From NCBI GenBank assembly GCA_031288635.1, contig JAITQZ010000026.1, forward strand, positions 1 to 6,845: DNA of 6,845 nt, in the 5' to 3' direction. Shown here piece by piece: positions 1 to 5,870 of the stretch. The stretch is from Candidatus Peribacteria bacterium (GTDB lineage: Bacteria; Patescibacteria; JAEDAM01; Absconditabacterales; Absconditicoccaceae). Position 1 is the stretch's first letter. Each line of letters starts with the position of its first letter. The position numbers were made by a program, and so were the translations under genes. The notes under the pieces are model-generated. The model saw only the letters and a list, made by a program, of their open reading frames with translations. It was not told the origin of the DNA and did no database searches.

Positions 1-911
1 TCAAAATTATTGCTTCAGGTACTTCCTCTCTGACCATAAAAAACAATATTCAAGAAACCCTTGCTGGGAGAAAAAGAATTATTACTATTCTCCCTCTGAA
101 TTTTGAGGAATTTTTGTTGTTCAAAGAGGAAAGAGAACTGTTAGATAGTCTCAATACTCTTAAAAATCTGAAAGGAAAAGGACTATCTGCTACTTTGAAA
201 TCGTACTATCTTTTGTTGGAAGAGTTTATGACGTTTGGATGATACCCTGCGGTAGTTTTGGAGAATGATGTACAAGAAAAGCAGAAGATTTTGGGAGATA
301 TTTTTGATTTGTTTATTAAAAAAGATTTGGGAGAATATTTGAGGGTAGAAAAAGTCAGAGTTGTTAGTGATATTCTGAAATATTTAGCAGTAAACAATGG
401 AAATAAAATTAAATATGACGAAATCGCACAAAGTGCCAATATCGCTTTGCAAACGGTTAAAAATTATCTTCAGATTTTGAAAGAGTTGTTTATTTTAGTT
501 GAATTAAAACCCTATTTTACCAATAAAAATTTGGAGCTGGTAAAGATACCTAAATGGTATTTTATTGATAATGGGGTGAGAAATTACTTTATTAAGAATT
601 TTATTGAGTTGGAGCTCAGGCAGGATAAAGGAAATCTGTTTGAAGGATTTTTTATTGGAGAGCTTTTGAAAAAGGGAATTGACCCAGCAAGTCTGAAATA
701 TTGGAATGATAAAAATCAAAGAGAAGTAGATATTGTTATTGATACTATCAATCATTTAGAAGCATATGAATTAAAGTATAAAAAAAATCTGAATGCTGAT
801 GATTTGAATGGAGTAAAAGCGTTTGAAAAGCTCTATACTTCTGGTGCGTCATTGGTGAATTTGGATGTACAAGAAGTAAGAGATGGAATATCATTTATTC
901 TGCCTTTCTAG
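1..911 (+). CDS. AAA_14/DUF4143-family ATPase, 5' truncated by window edge
   Basis: This is the C-terminal 302 codons (frame beginning at base 3) of an orphan ATPase of the AAA_14 plus DUF4143 type. The Walker A and B motifs lie outside the window. The visible part opens with the sensor-1 strand (IIASGTSS), followed by the family's 'LAGR...ILPLNFEEFL' stretch. An in-frame TGA at 240-242 (codon 80) falls exactly where the family has the second Gly of 'GGYP', here read TFG-G-YPAVV. A winged-helix region follows (about codons 123-180). The C-terminal domain carries a PD-(D/E)XK-like pattern, with D243 in REVDIV and E256/K258 in AYELKY, which is usual for DUF4143. The gene ends in TAG. Biochemical role is poorly known for this family; links to DNA or toxin-type functions are suggested in general but nothing here decides it. 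There is no sign of decay once TGA is read as Gly. Confidence 0.9.
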
Positions 912-949
912 GAGGTGTGTCTTTTTCATAATCCCGCTTCTTCTGTTGG

Positions 950-1074
950 TAAATGTGAGTATGTAGACTGATTTCTACACATTTTTTATTGTTTGCTTTA
1001 TTTTGTACTATTTATGTGTATATTATAGTCGTAAAATAAAAAATTAGTGTTAAACAAATTAAAAAATAAAAAAA
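950..1074 (+). promoter_or_regulatory. leader/promoter region of the small membrane-protein gene
   Basis: This 125-nt region is strongly AT-rich and ends in an A-rich run directly before the ATG at 1075, with no Shine-Dalgarno. TAAATGTG (950-957) is one mismatch from the Bacteroidota -7 consensus TAnnTTTG and lies 5 bases before the hairpin stem, the same geometry as TATCTTTG before the hairpin near 4365. No convincing -33 TTTG is seen at the right distance. A TATATTAT stretch at 1019-1026 is an alternative sigma-70 -10 without a clear -35. Promoter assignment is tentative. Confidence 0.3.
962..987 (+). terminator. hairpin with T-run after the ATPase gene
   Basis: Stem TGTAGA (962-967) pairs with TCTACA (974-979) around a 6-nt loop, followed by A and six T (982-987). 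The stem is short and AT-rich, so termination may be weak. AAATG at 952-955 and nearby bases could extend pairing with CATTT. The right arm and T-run (TTCTACACATTTTTT) recur exactly at 4378-4392. Confidence 0.5.
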
Positions 1075-1395
1075 ATGGGAAATAGTAAAAAAATCAAAAT
1101 ATGGTTAAAAATCGTAATGTTACTTGTCGGTATTGTAATCTTATTGGGAGAATCCTACTTTCTTGTTCCAATTTACGAAAAACCGTGGCTCATTATTGCA
1201 TTTTATATTTGGTTTATTCCTTTTGTGGTAAACGGATTCTTATGGGGATTGATTAAGGTGATAAAAGTTGGTGAAGATGGACACGAAATACCGAGTAAGG
1301 AAACTATACTTGTTTGTATTCTTTGTCCAATAATTAACATCCTCTTTATCGTAGTATCAATTATCTGCTTGATTAAAGTGATATATGAAAGTTAG
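1075..1395 (+). CDS. small three-helix membrane protein, unknown function
   Basis: The predicted 106-residue protein has a basic N-terminus (KKIKIWLK) and three hydrophobic segments at about residues 12-33, 37-62 and 78-104. The loop after the second segment is hydrophilic (GEDGHEIPSKE). I do not recognise the family, and no catalytic or binding motif stands out; Cys82 and Cys85 (ILCP region) are in the third helix. The start is the first ATG after an A-rich leader. The gene ends in TAG and is followed by a clear terminator, so it appears to be monocistronic. It contains no TGA codon. Its leader resembles that of the 4487 gene rather than those of the TrmB or sortase genes, which raises the possibility that it was acquired by transfer. 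Confidence 0.7.
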   Translation: MGNSKKIKIWLKIVMLLVGIVILLGESYFLVPIYEKPWLIIAFYIWFIPFVVNGFLWGLIKVIKVGEDGHEIPSKETILVCILCPIINILFIVVSIICLIKVIYES

Positions 1396-1427
1396 GTATA
1401 ATTAAAAAAATGTGTGGCTAAAATTAG

Positions 1428-1464
1428 AAATTCGTGATGGCTTATTGGCTTTCACGAATTTTTT
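1428..1464 (+). terminator. intrinsic terminator of the small membrane-protein gene
   Basis: A perfect 10-bp stem, AAATTCGTGA (1428-1437) with TCACGAATTT (1452-1461), encloses a 14-nt loop and runs into six T (1459-1464). It lies 32 bases after the TAG stop. Confidence 0.8.
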
Positions 1465-1491
1465 GTAATCCTTAATTTTCTCACAAAAAAG

Positions 1492-1520
1492 TTGCTTTTT
1501 TTAAAGGTTTGGAGTATACT
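1492..1520 (+). promoter_or_regulatory. sigma-70-type promoter of the TrmB/methyltransferase operon
   Basis: TTGCTT (1492-1497), a 17-bp spacer, then TATACT (1515-1520). The predicted start near 1527 gives a leader of about 120 nt that begins almost directly with the repeat cluster. The 12 bases GAGTATACTTAG (1512-1523) are identical around the sortase promoter -10 (5862-5873). Confidence 0.75.
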
Positions 1521-1531
1521 TAGTAAGGTTA

Positions 1532-1620
1532 CAGAAGATTCCAAAGATTACAGAAGATTACAGAAGATTTTTATGGGAAATCATCAGTAATCTTCTGGTC
1601 TAATCTTCTGAAATCTTCTG
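1532..1620 (+). repeat. tandem and inverted CAGAAGATT repeats in the operon leader
   Basis: CAGAAGATT occurs at 1532-1540, 1551-1559 and 1561-1569, with a degenerate copy (CAAAGATT) at 1542-1549, so the spacing is about 10, 9 and 10 bases. After a 19-nt centre, the reverse complement AATCTTCTG occurs at 1589-1597, 1602-1610 and 1612-1620. In RNA, 1551-1569 can pair with 1602-1620 at 18 of 19 positions, or 1561-1569 with 1589-1597, so alternative hairpin registers exist. No T-run follows the outer stem, so it is not a standard terminator. The roughly 10-bp period is one helical turn and would also suit a multi-site operator, for instance for the TrmB protein encoded directly downstream. It could act at DNA or RNA level; the sequence does not tell. 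Confidence 0.85.
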
Positions 1621-1647
1621 ATTCAATTTTATCATTTTATCTCCCCT

Positions 1648-2409
1648 ATGCTTACCAATATCCTCGAAAAGCAAGGCTTCTCACCGCTTGAAGCCAGAGT
1701 CTATCTCGCTACTTTGGAACTCGGACAAGCTCCAGCGAGCAGAATTGCTACTAAGTTGAATGAAAATCGTGTAACGGTTTACTCAGCTTTGGAGGCGATG
1801 AAAAAAAGAGACCTCGTGCTTACGGTGGTGAAAAATAAGGTTGTGCACTATTCTGCAATTTCTCCCAAATCACTTTTGAAAAATATGCAAGAAAAAGCTG
1901 ACTCTTTCGCCGAAGCAATGCCGGAATTTCTTGCGTTATCGACTCTGTTTGATTCTGACAAGCCTTCTGTGCAGTTCTATGAGGGAGTTGAAGGATTGAA
2001 AATGGTCTATGAAGATACGGTAAGCGAATTTGGGTCTACGATAAAGTCTTATTTATGATATGGAAAAATTGAGAAAAATTTGAAAAGATGGCTAGACTAT
2101 GTCTATCTGCCTCTCCGTATCAAACATAAGGTAGTTGCAGAGGTGTTGCTTCCTGCAAAAATCAAAGCACTTCCTGGATATGCACCATCAGATAAAAAAG
2201 ACCCTGTGTCCAAACTTACAAAACTTCAATTTGTGGAAAATCCCATTTTTGATACCACCAATGAAATTGTTCTTTATGGAGGAAATAAGATAGCAATTGT
2301 GATGTTTGAAGAGTCAGAGATGATGGGATTGGTGATTAAAAGTAAGACCCTGTATGCTACCTTATCAGCTTTATTTGATTTAACTCGAGAAAGAGAGACG
2401 AATGCCTAA
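1648..2409 (+). CDS. TrmB-family transcriptional regulator (one in-frame TGA read as Gly)
   Basis: This 253-residue protein is of the TrmB type. Residues 1-70 form a winged helix-turn-helix (FSPLEARVYLATLELG, then ASRIATKLNENRVTVYSAL), followed by a short helical linker (about 73-95). The effector-type domain begins with KPSVQFYEGVEGLKMVYEDT (105-124), a pattern common in TrmB proteins. TGA at 2056-2058 is Gly137; the frame continues to TAA at 2407-2409 with a coherent C-terminal half (IVLYGGNKIAIVMF). Under the standard code it would be split in two. The start ATG follows a pyrimidine-rich stretch (CTCCCCT) with no Shine-Dalgarno. The stop overlaps the start of the next gene by 8 bases, so translation is probably coupled and the two proteins are made together. 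TrmB proteins usually sense sugars or other metabolites; the ligand here is unknown. Autoregulation through the upstream repeats is plausible but inferred. Confidence 0.9.
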
Positions 2410-4324
2410 TCTTGTTACATCCTATTGAGAACCATCTACCAAAATATTTAATCTCCAAGTCATCGGACGTGAATTATTTTCTCCCCATCAGAAAAGTCAG
2501 ATTTTGAGAAATATTTTTTCTACTCCAAAATTTCCAGACGCTTCTTTTCTCTATAGAGACCATCTTGGACAACTCTATGAGAATACTGTACATCAAGCAG
2601 CGTATCATCCGTATGCAGAAGAGCTAAACTTACTTAAATATCATCAAACGCAATTGCAGTCGTATCTCAAGAAATCTATTACCGATGTGGGGTGTGGAGA
2701 TGGAGCGAAAGATGTTGCTTTACTTGGAAAACATCCTCCTCAGGGGCTTACTTGCTATCTAGCAGATTATAGTGCGAAAATGCTAGAACTTGCCGATGAA
2801 AATATTCGTGAGCAATGTCCAGGCGTTCATATGGGAAACCATCAGCTGTTGAGAGATGGGTCAGCTTATCTTACTCAGTCTTTGGAGGAAAATACGTATT
2901 TGCGACTTGGAGGAACGATAGGAAATTTCTCTGATTGGGAGATTCTCGATTTTTTCAAGCAAATGGATAATAACGGTATCTTGCAAGGAAATCAGATTTT
3001 ATTTTCCTATTTTTCTGCTCCGAGTGAAGAAGAAATCCCTTTAGTCGAAAGCTGGTATCGTACAGATACAGCAGAACAACGGTTTATGGCGGGGGCGGAG
3101 GCTTTGGGATTGTCTCGTGATGACTTTGAGTTTGAGGTAAGATATATATATGATTCTAGTCATTTTGTAGTGGAGAATGGGATAAAAAAATATCCCGGAC
3201 AAATCCAAAATGGGCTTCGTGCAAAACGTGATGTAGATATTCCTTTGGATGATTGAAGAGTTCTTTCGGTCAAAGCAGGAGCGTTTTATCCTTTACTGAT
3301 TTCTAGGAGATTTGCACAAGAAGAGATCAATCAGCTTATTCAGAAAGCAGGTGGGAAAGTGAAGTATCGTGTCGCTGGAGAAGGAGAGGAATTAGTTATG
3401 ATGGCAAAAAAGCCAAGATTGTATAAGAAATATCAGTCTAAAATTGCGAAATCTTTGTTGGCAGTCTTTCTTCTTTGAGCAGGAATGGGAATAAAAAGCT
3501 GAATTGATGTGAAAGTGCAGAAAGATAGAATCAAGCAAGCAGAAGAATGGTTTTTTGAAGGAAAAAAGGGAATGAATGAGTATGTTGATTATTCTTTGAC
3601 TGCTTCTACAAATAGAGAGGCATTCAAAAATACGGTTACATCTCTCTATTCGTACTTGGCGACGATGTATCGTATCTCCTCAGGACACGAAGATGAAGTG
3701 AAATTACTTTTATTACAGTATTTAGGGAGGACGAAAGATAATAGTGAGTATATAGTTGCTACGGATGTAGCGATGCCGTGGTCAAAGAGTACTACATATA
3801 CATTTTTGCAGGGATTTGTGAAAGATAATGCCTTGCTCTTGGCAAATTATGGAATAGATACGACAAATCCTTATCCTCAGTTAGCAGAATTTGCTTCGAA
3901 TTTTCAAACGACCTTAGATGTTCAAGAAAACCGAGAAGGATATTTTCCTATGGTAGATGGAAAGTTGTTTAGTCATCAAGAAAGAATCTATTTGGAGGGA
4001 AGGACACTTCTGGCGGATAAACCAATTGCTCGTCCAAAGGTAGTACCTTATGGTGGATATGTAGAAGATTCTAATGCTTTATATGTAAGGGGGACGTTAG
4101 GAAAATATAAAAGTTCTCAATTTGGCATTACCTATTGGACTTTGGTAGTCATAGATAAAGCAGGAAAAGAATATTTATTAGCTACTCCAGTAGTAGGAAA
4201 GATGCCAACTTCTCCTAAATTTACTCTTGAAGATGGGCAGCGTGTGATTGAGGATTATCTCGCTAATTTTTCAGAGACAGATTCTCCTAAATCTGATAAA
4301 GATTTTGATCTTGCAGACAATTAA
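2402..4324 (+). CDS. EgtD-like methyltransferase fused to a membrane helix and unknown C-terminal domain (four in-frame TGA)
   Basis: Read with TGA as Gly (residues 9, 285, 359, 367) this is one 640-residue frame ending in TAA. Residues about 25-340 resemble the EgtD/Methyltransf_33 family (SAM-dependent amino-acid N-methyltransferases): FLYRDHLGQLYE (49-60) matches the YDxxGSxLF entry region, DVGCGDG (95-101) is SAM motif I, ADYS (121-124) is the acidic ribose-binding region, and GGTIGNF (170-176) is the family signature. The domain ends near ELVMMAKKP. A basic stretch (RLYKKYQSK) leads into a hydrophobic segment (about 348-369), predicted to leave the enzyme in the cytoplasm and the rest outside. 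Residues 370-640 are unrecognised: helical first (372-480), then beta-rich (about 550-610), with an acidic tail. No TAA or TAG separates the parts, so the fusion is real if the genetic code is right. Where EgtD has T-E-I-S before A-K-F, this protein reads L-L-I-S before R-R-F, so histidine may not be its substrate. The ATG overlaps the TrmB stop. Confidence 0.85.
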
Positions 4325-4329
4325 CCTTT

Positions 4330-4361
4330 TTTGAGATCCAGCTTTTCATCTTGTATCTTTG
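4330..4361 (+). promoter_or_regulatory. candidate Bacteroidota-type promoter before the barrel-like gene
   Basis: TTTG (4330-4333), 20 bases, then TATCTTTG (4354-4361) matches the Bacteroidota consensus TTTG / TAnnTTTG in sequence and spacing. The start would fall near 4367-4369, inside the left arm of the following hairpin, so a transcript from here could not form the complete terminator. A chance match in AT-rich DNA is possible. Confidence 0.4.
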
Positions 4362-4364
4362 CAT

Positions 4365-4392
4365 TGTGTAGAACTAATTCTACACATTTTTT
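4365..4392 (+). terminator. intrinsic terminator of the TrmB/methyltransferase operon
   Basis: A perfect 9-bp stem, TGTGTAGAA (4365-4373) with TTCTACACA (4378-4386), has the tetraloop CTAA and is followed by six T (4387-4392). It lies 40 bases after the TAA stop. Confidence 0.75.
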
Positions 4393-4402
4393 GAAAATAT
4401 GA

Positions 4403-4431
4403 TTGCATATATATATATTGGCTTATATATA
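4403..4431 (+). promoter_or_regulatory. alternative sigma-70-type promoter of the barrel-like gene
   Basis: TTGCAT (4403-4408), a 17-bp spacer, then TATATA (4426-4431). TATACT at 4428-4433 is a second -10 choice with 19-bp spacing. The region is a long AT alternation, so such matches are easy to find; this promoter competes with the candidate at 4330-4361. Confidence 0.4.
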
Positions 4432-4474
4432 CTCTAGCTATAAATAAAAAATAAGAAAGTACAAAAATAAAAAA

Positions 4475-4486
4475 ATTCTCGAGAAT
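4475..4486 (+). promoter_or_regulatory. 12-bp perfect palindrome touching the start codon
   Basis: ATTCTCGAGAAT is a perfect inverted repeat that ends at the base before the ATG at 4487. It interrupts an otherwise A-rich leader. It may be an operator half-site pair or a small start-codon-proximal RNA stem; no function can be assigned from sequence alone. Confidence 0.5.
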
Positions 4487-5170
4487 ATGAAAAATTTGAT
4501 TTGTATGACTCTCGTTGCGTTGATGGGAGTGGTAGCAGTAAACAACGTAAATGCTCAAGATAGTGTAAATGTTCGTTGTGAAGCAGTGAAAATCTCTGGC
4601 AATGTAATGTTCAAGTCAATGTCTAATTCGACGTTGACGGGCGGGTTCTTCTCACAGAATCCTGCTGTAAGTGCAACAATTACCGCTTCGTATCGGGATG
4701 TAGCATTCACGTTCTCTAGGAATTGTGATTTGTTTGACCCCACTACGGGTGCAAATGTCTTTGCTTTTCTTCCGAGCTATACGAAGACTTGGGGAAAGTG
4801 GTCATTGAATACGACTATAGAGGTTTATTTCTTCGACCAAGTAAAAGATTTACATCTGATTGCTCCTGAGATTACTATTGCTCGCAAGGGCGTGGTGGAT
4901 GTAGATTTGTTTGTCTGTTACGCTCGGACGTTCACCTCCAAGCAGGACATTTACATTGTTCGTCCTACGGTGAGTAAGAGCTATCAAGGCTTCACCTTCC
5001 GAGCATATGCTTGGTATGTGAACTGGGGAATAGACAAGGTTTCTTTTGCTGGTGAAATTAGCAAAGAAATCGTTCCCAAGTTGAGAATGTCTGTATTTGG
5101 ACATCTCAATAATGTGAACTTGTCAGATGATGAATTTTTTGGTGCAGTACGTGTAGGGTACTCCTTCTAA
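4487..5170 (+). CDS. secreted beta-rich protein resembling an outer-membrane barrel
   Basis: The 227-residue protein starts with a signal peptide: MKN, a hydrophobic core (LICMTLVALMGVVAV), and a likely signal peptidase I site after VNA (A23/Q24). The mature part alternates polar and hydrophobic or aromatic residues in many short strands (for example SATITASYRDVAFTFS, WSLNTTIEVYFF, FTFRAYAWYVNW, KLRMSVFGHL) and ends AVRVGYSF. A final strand closing on Phe is the usual signal of BAM-assembled outer-membrane barrels. Roughly 10-12 strands seem possible. Mature cysteines are in VRCEAV, RNCDLF and FVCYA. Candidate phyla radiation bacteria are generally thought to lack an outer membrane, so this is out of place. 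No specific family is recognised. It has no TGA codon, but with about a dozen Gly codons that proves nothing. It is monocistronic, with promoter candidates upstream and a strong terminator downstream. An alternative is a soluble secreted beta protein. Confidence 0.75.
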   Translation: MKNLICMTLVALMGVVAVNNVNAQDSVNVRCEAVKISGNVMFKSMSNSTLTGGFFSQNPAVSATITASYRDVAFTFSRNCDLFDPTTGANVFAFLPSYTKTWGKWSLNTTIEVYFFDQVKDLHLIAPEITIARKGVVDVDLFVCYARTFTSKQDIYIVRPTVSKSYQGFTFRAYAWYVNWGIDKVSFAGEISKEIVPKLRMSVFGHLNNVNLSDDEFFGAVRVGYSF

Positions 5171-5198
5171 TGTATTACACAGTAAAAATGAAACGTAT

Positions 5199-5225
5199 AA
5201 AGAGGTGGATTTTCCACCTCTTTTT
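5199..5225. terminator. strong bidirectional terminator between convergent genes
   Basis: An 11-bp perfect stem, AAAGAGGTGGA (5199-5209) with TCCACCTCTTT (5213-5223), has a TTT loop. On the plus strand it ends in TTTTT (5221-5225), closing the 4487 gene. On the minus strand it lies directly after the stop of the 5231-5575 gene and ends in a shorter T-run. Confidence 0.9.
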
Positions 5226-5230
5226 CGAAA

Positions 5231-5575
5231 TTATTTCTTTACTCTCAGACTTTTCCTGAGTTTTACCCTCGTTCGTCCACTGGTAGGGACAAAAACCATT
5301 TCTGAGCCTCCGGCTGGGGTTTTGATATATCTATATCCATCGGGGTCGACTCTTAACTTTGTTTCTCGACAGATTTTTCTGCCTCTGAGAAATCGGTGAT
5401 ATTCGTTTCCTTTGGGATTGGTCATATTTCCTACTATGCCTCGTTCTTTCCCTTCGTTCAAATCGAGCTTTCTTTTTGGGTAATCAAATCTTTTGGCTCC
5501 CTTGAGTCTCGTAGCTTGTTTTTGCTGTTGGGCTTTTTTCTTGGCAATCCCTTGCTTGTTTGTCCTTGAAGCCAT
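5231..5575 (-). CDS. small very basic protein, unknown function
   Basis: The protein is 114 residues from ATG at 5575-5573 to TAA at 5233-5231. A longer frame back to 5668 exists but would enter the tRNA gene, and its extra residues look like translated leader; MASRTNKQG is the natural start. Thirty-three of 114 residues are Lys or Arg against nine acidic ones. The N-terminal 40 residues are Lys/Gln-rich and probably disordered (AKKKAQQQKQ); the middle and end could be a small beta fold (NEYHRFLRGRKI, DPDGYRYIKTPAGG, EMVFVPTSGRTRVKL), finishing with RVKK. Binding to nucleic acid or the ribosome is plausible from charge and from its place behind a tRNA gene, but I recognise no family. The leader just before ATG is pyrimidine-rich (CCTCTCCTCTCACCA) with no Shine-Dalgarno. 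It is probably cotranscribed with tRNA-Thr, 84 bases upstream. Confidence 0.75.
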   Translation of the reverse strand: MASRTNKQGIAKKKAQQQKQATRLKGAKRFDYPKRKLDLNEGKERGIVGNMTNPKGNEYHRFLRGRKICRETKLRVDPDGYRYIKTPAGGSEMVFVPTSGRTRVKLRKSLRVKK

Positions 5576-5608
5576 TGGTGAGAGGAGAGGTAAAAGAGGA
5601 AAGAAGAA

Positions 5609-5632
5609 AATTGAAAGATACAAATTGAAAGA
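5609..5632. repeat. 10-bp direct repeat in the leader of the basic-protein gene
   Basis: AATTGAAAGA occurs at 5609-5618 and 5623-5632, between tRNA-Thr and the basic-protein start. It may be a chance product of purine-rich DNA or part of a minus-strand promoter; no clear -35/-10 pair is seen. Confidence 0.35.
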
Positions 5633-5659
5633 ACTGATGGTTTTATATGGGTATTGATT

Positions 5660-5731
5660 AGCCAACAACGGGATTTGAACCCGTGTTTCATCCTTACCAT
5701 GGATGCGTTCTACCGGCTGAACTATATCGGC
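5660..5731 (-). tRNA. tRNA-Thr, anticodon GGT
   Basis: The minus strand folds into a full 72-nt cloverleaf. The acceptor stem is GCCGATA with TGTTGGC (two G-T pairs) and discriminator T. The D stem is GTTC/GAAC, the anticodon stem CATCC/GGATG with loop ATGGTAA, giving anticodon GGT (reads ACC and ACU, Thr). The variable loop is 4 nt, and the T stem is ACGGG/CCCGT around TTCAAAT. The 3' CCA is not encoded, so it must be added by the CCA enzyme. It does not bear on the UGA reassignment; a glycine tRNA with anticodon UCA would, and none is in the window. Confidence 0.95.
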
Positions 5732-5762
5732 ATTCTCCTGTAAATTTTACTTTACGAATTTT

Positions 5763-5790
5763 ACTATATAAACTTGGAGAGCTTTTTCAA
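5763..5790 (-). promoter_or_regulatory. promoter of tRNA-Thr and probably the basic-protein gene
   Basis: On the minus strand: TTGAAA (5790-5785), a 16-bp spacer, then TATAGT (5768-5763). The start near 5756 is about 25 bases before the mature tRNA 5' end. It faces away from the sortase promoter. Confidence 0.65.
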
Positions 5791-5841
5791 GGGAATTATT
5801 TCTAAAAGTCAATCCAAAGAGGCAAAAAAGTCTCCATTTTT

Positions 5842-5870
5842 TTTACTTTTTCTTTTGTGTTGAGTATACT
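5842..5870 (+). promoter_or_regulatory. sigma-70-type promoter of the sortase gene
   Basis: TTTACT (5842-5847), a 17-bp spacer, then TATACT (5865-5870). The start near 5877 leaves a leader of about 25 nt before ATG 5902, which rules out the GTG at 5857 as start. The -10 surroundings (GAGTATACTTAG) match the TrmB promoter exactly. Confidence 0.7.

Noticed and set aside
240..242. TGA as a nonsense mutation making the ATPase a pseudogene
   Set aside because: The frame is intact on both sides, the codon falls on a conserved Gly, and two other genes show the same behaviour, so recoding is the simpler explanation.
1532..1620. CRISPR array
   Set aside because: The units are only 9-10 bp, are inverted in the second half, and have no uniform spacers.
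2056..3502. Selenocysteine or tryptophan at the in-frame TGA codons
   Set aside because: There is no selenoprotein family match or obvious selenocysteine-insertion hairpin, and the local contexts (GGYP, membrane segment LL-G-AG) suit Gly. Trp is always TGG elsewhere.
5205..5399. Plus-strand reading frame opposite the basic-protein gene
   Set aside because: It starts inside the terminator stem, has no promoter or leader, and is antisense to a better-supported gene.
5576..5668. N-terminal extension of the basic minus-strand protein starting at 5668
   Set aside because: It would begin inside the tRNA-Thr gene, and the extra 31 residues read like translated AT-rich leader; ATG 5575 gives a natural basic start.
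5660..5731. tRNA decoding UGA as Gly
   Set aside because: The anticodon loop clearly reads GGT (Thr), not TCA.
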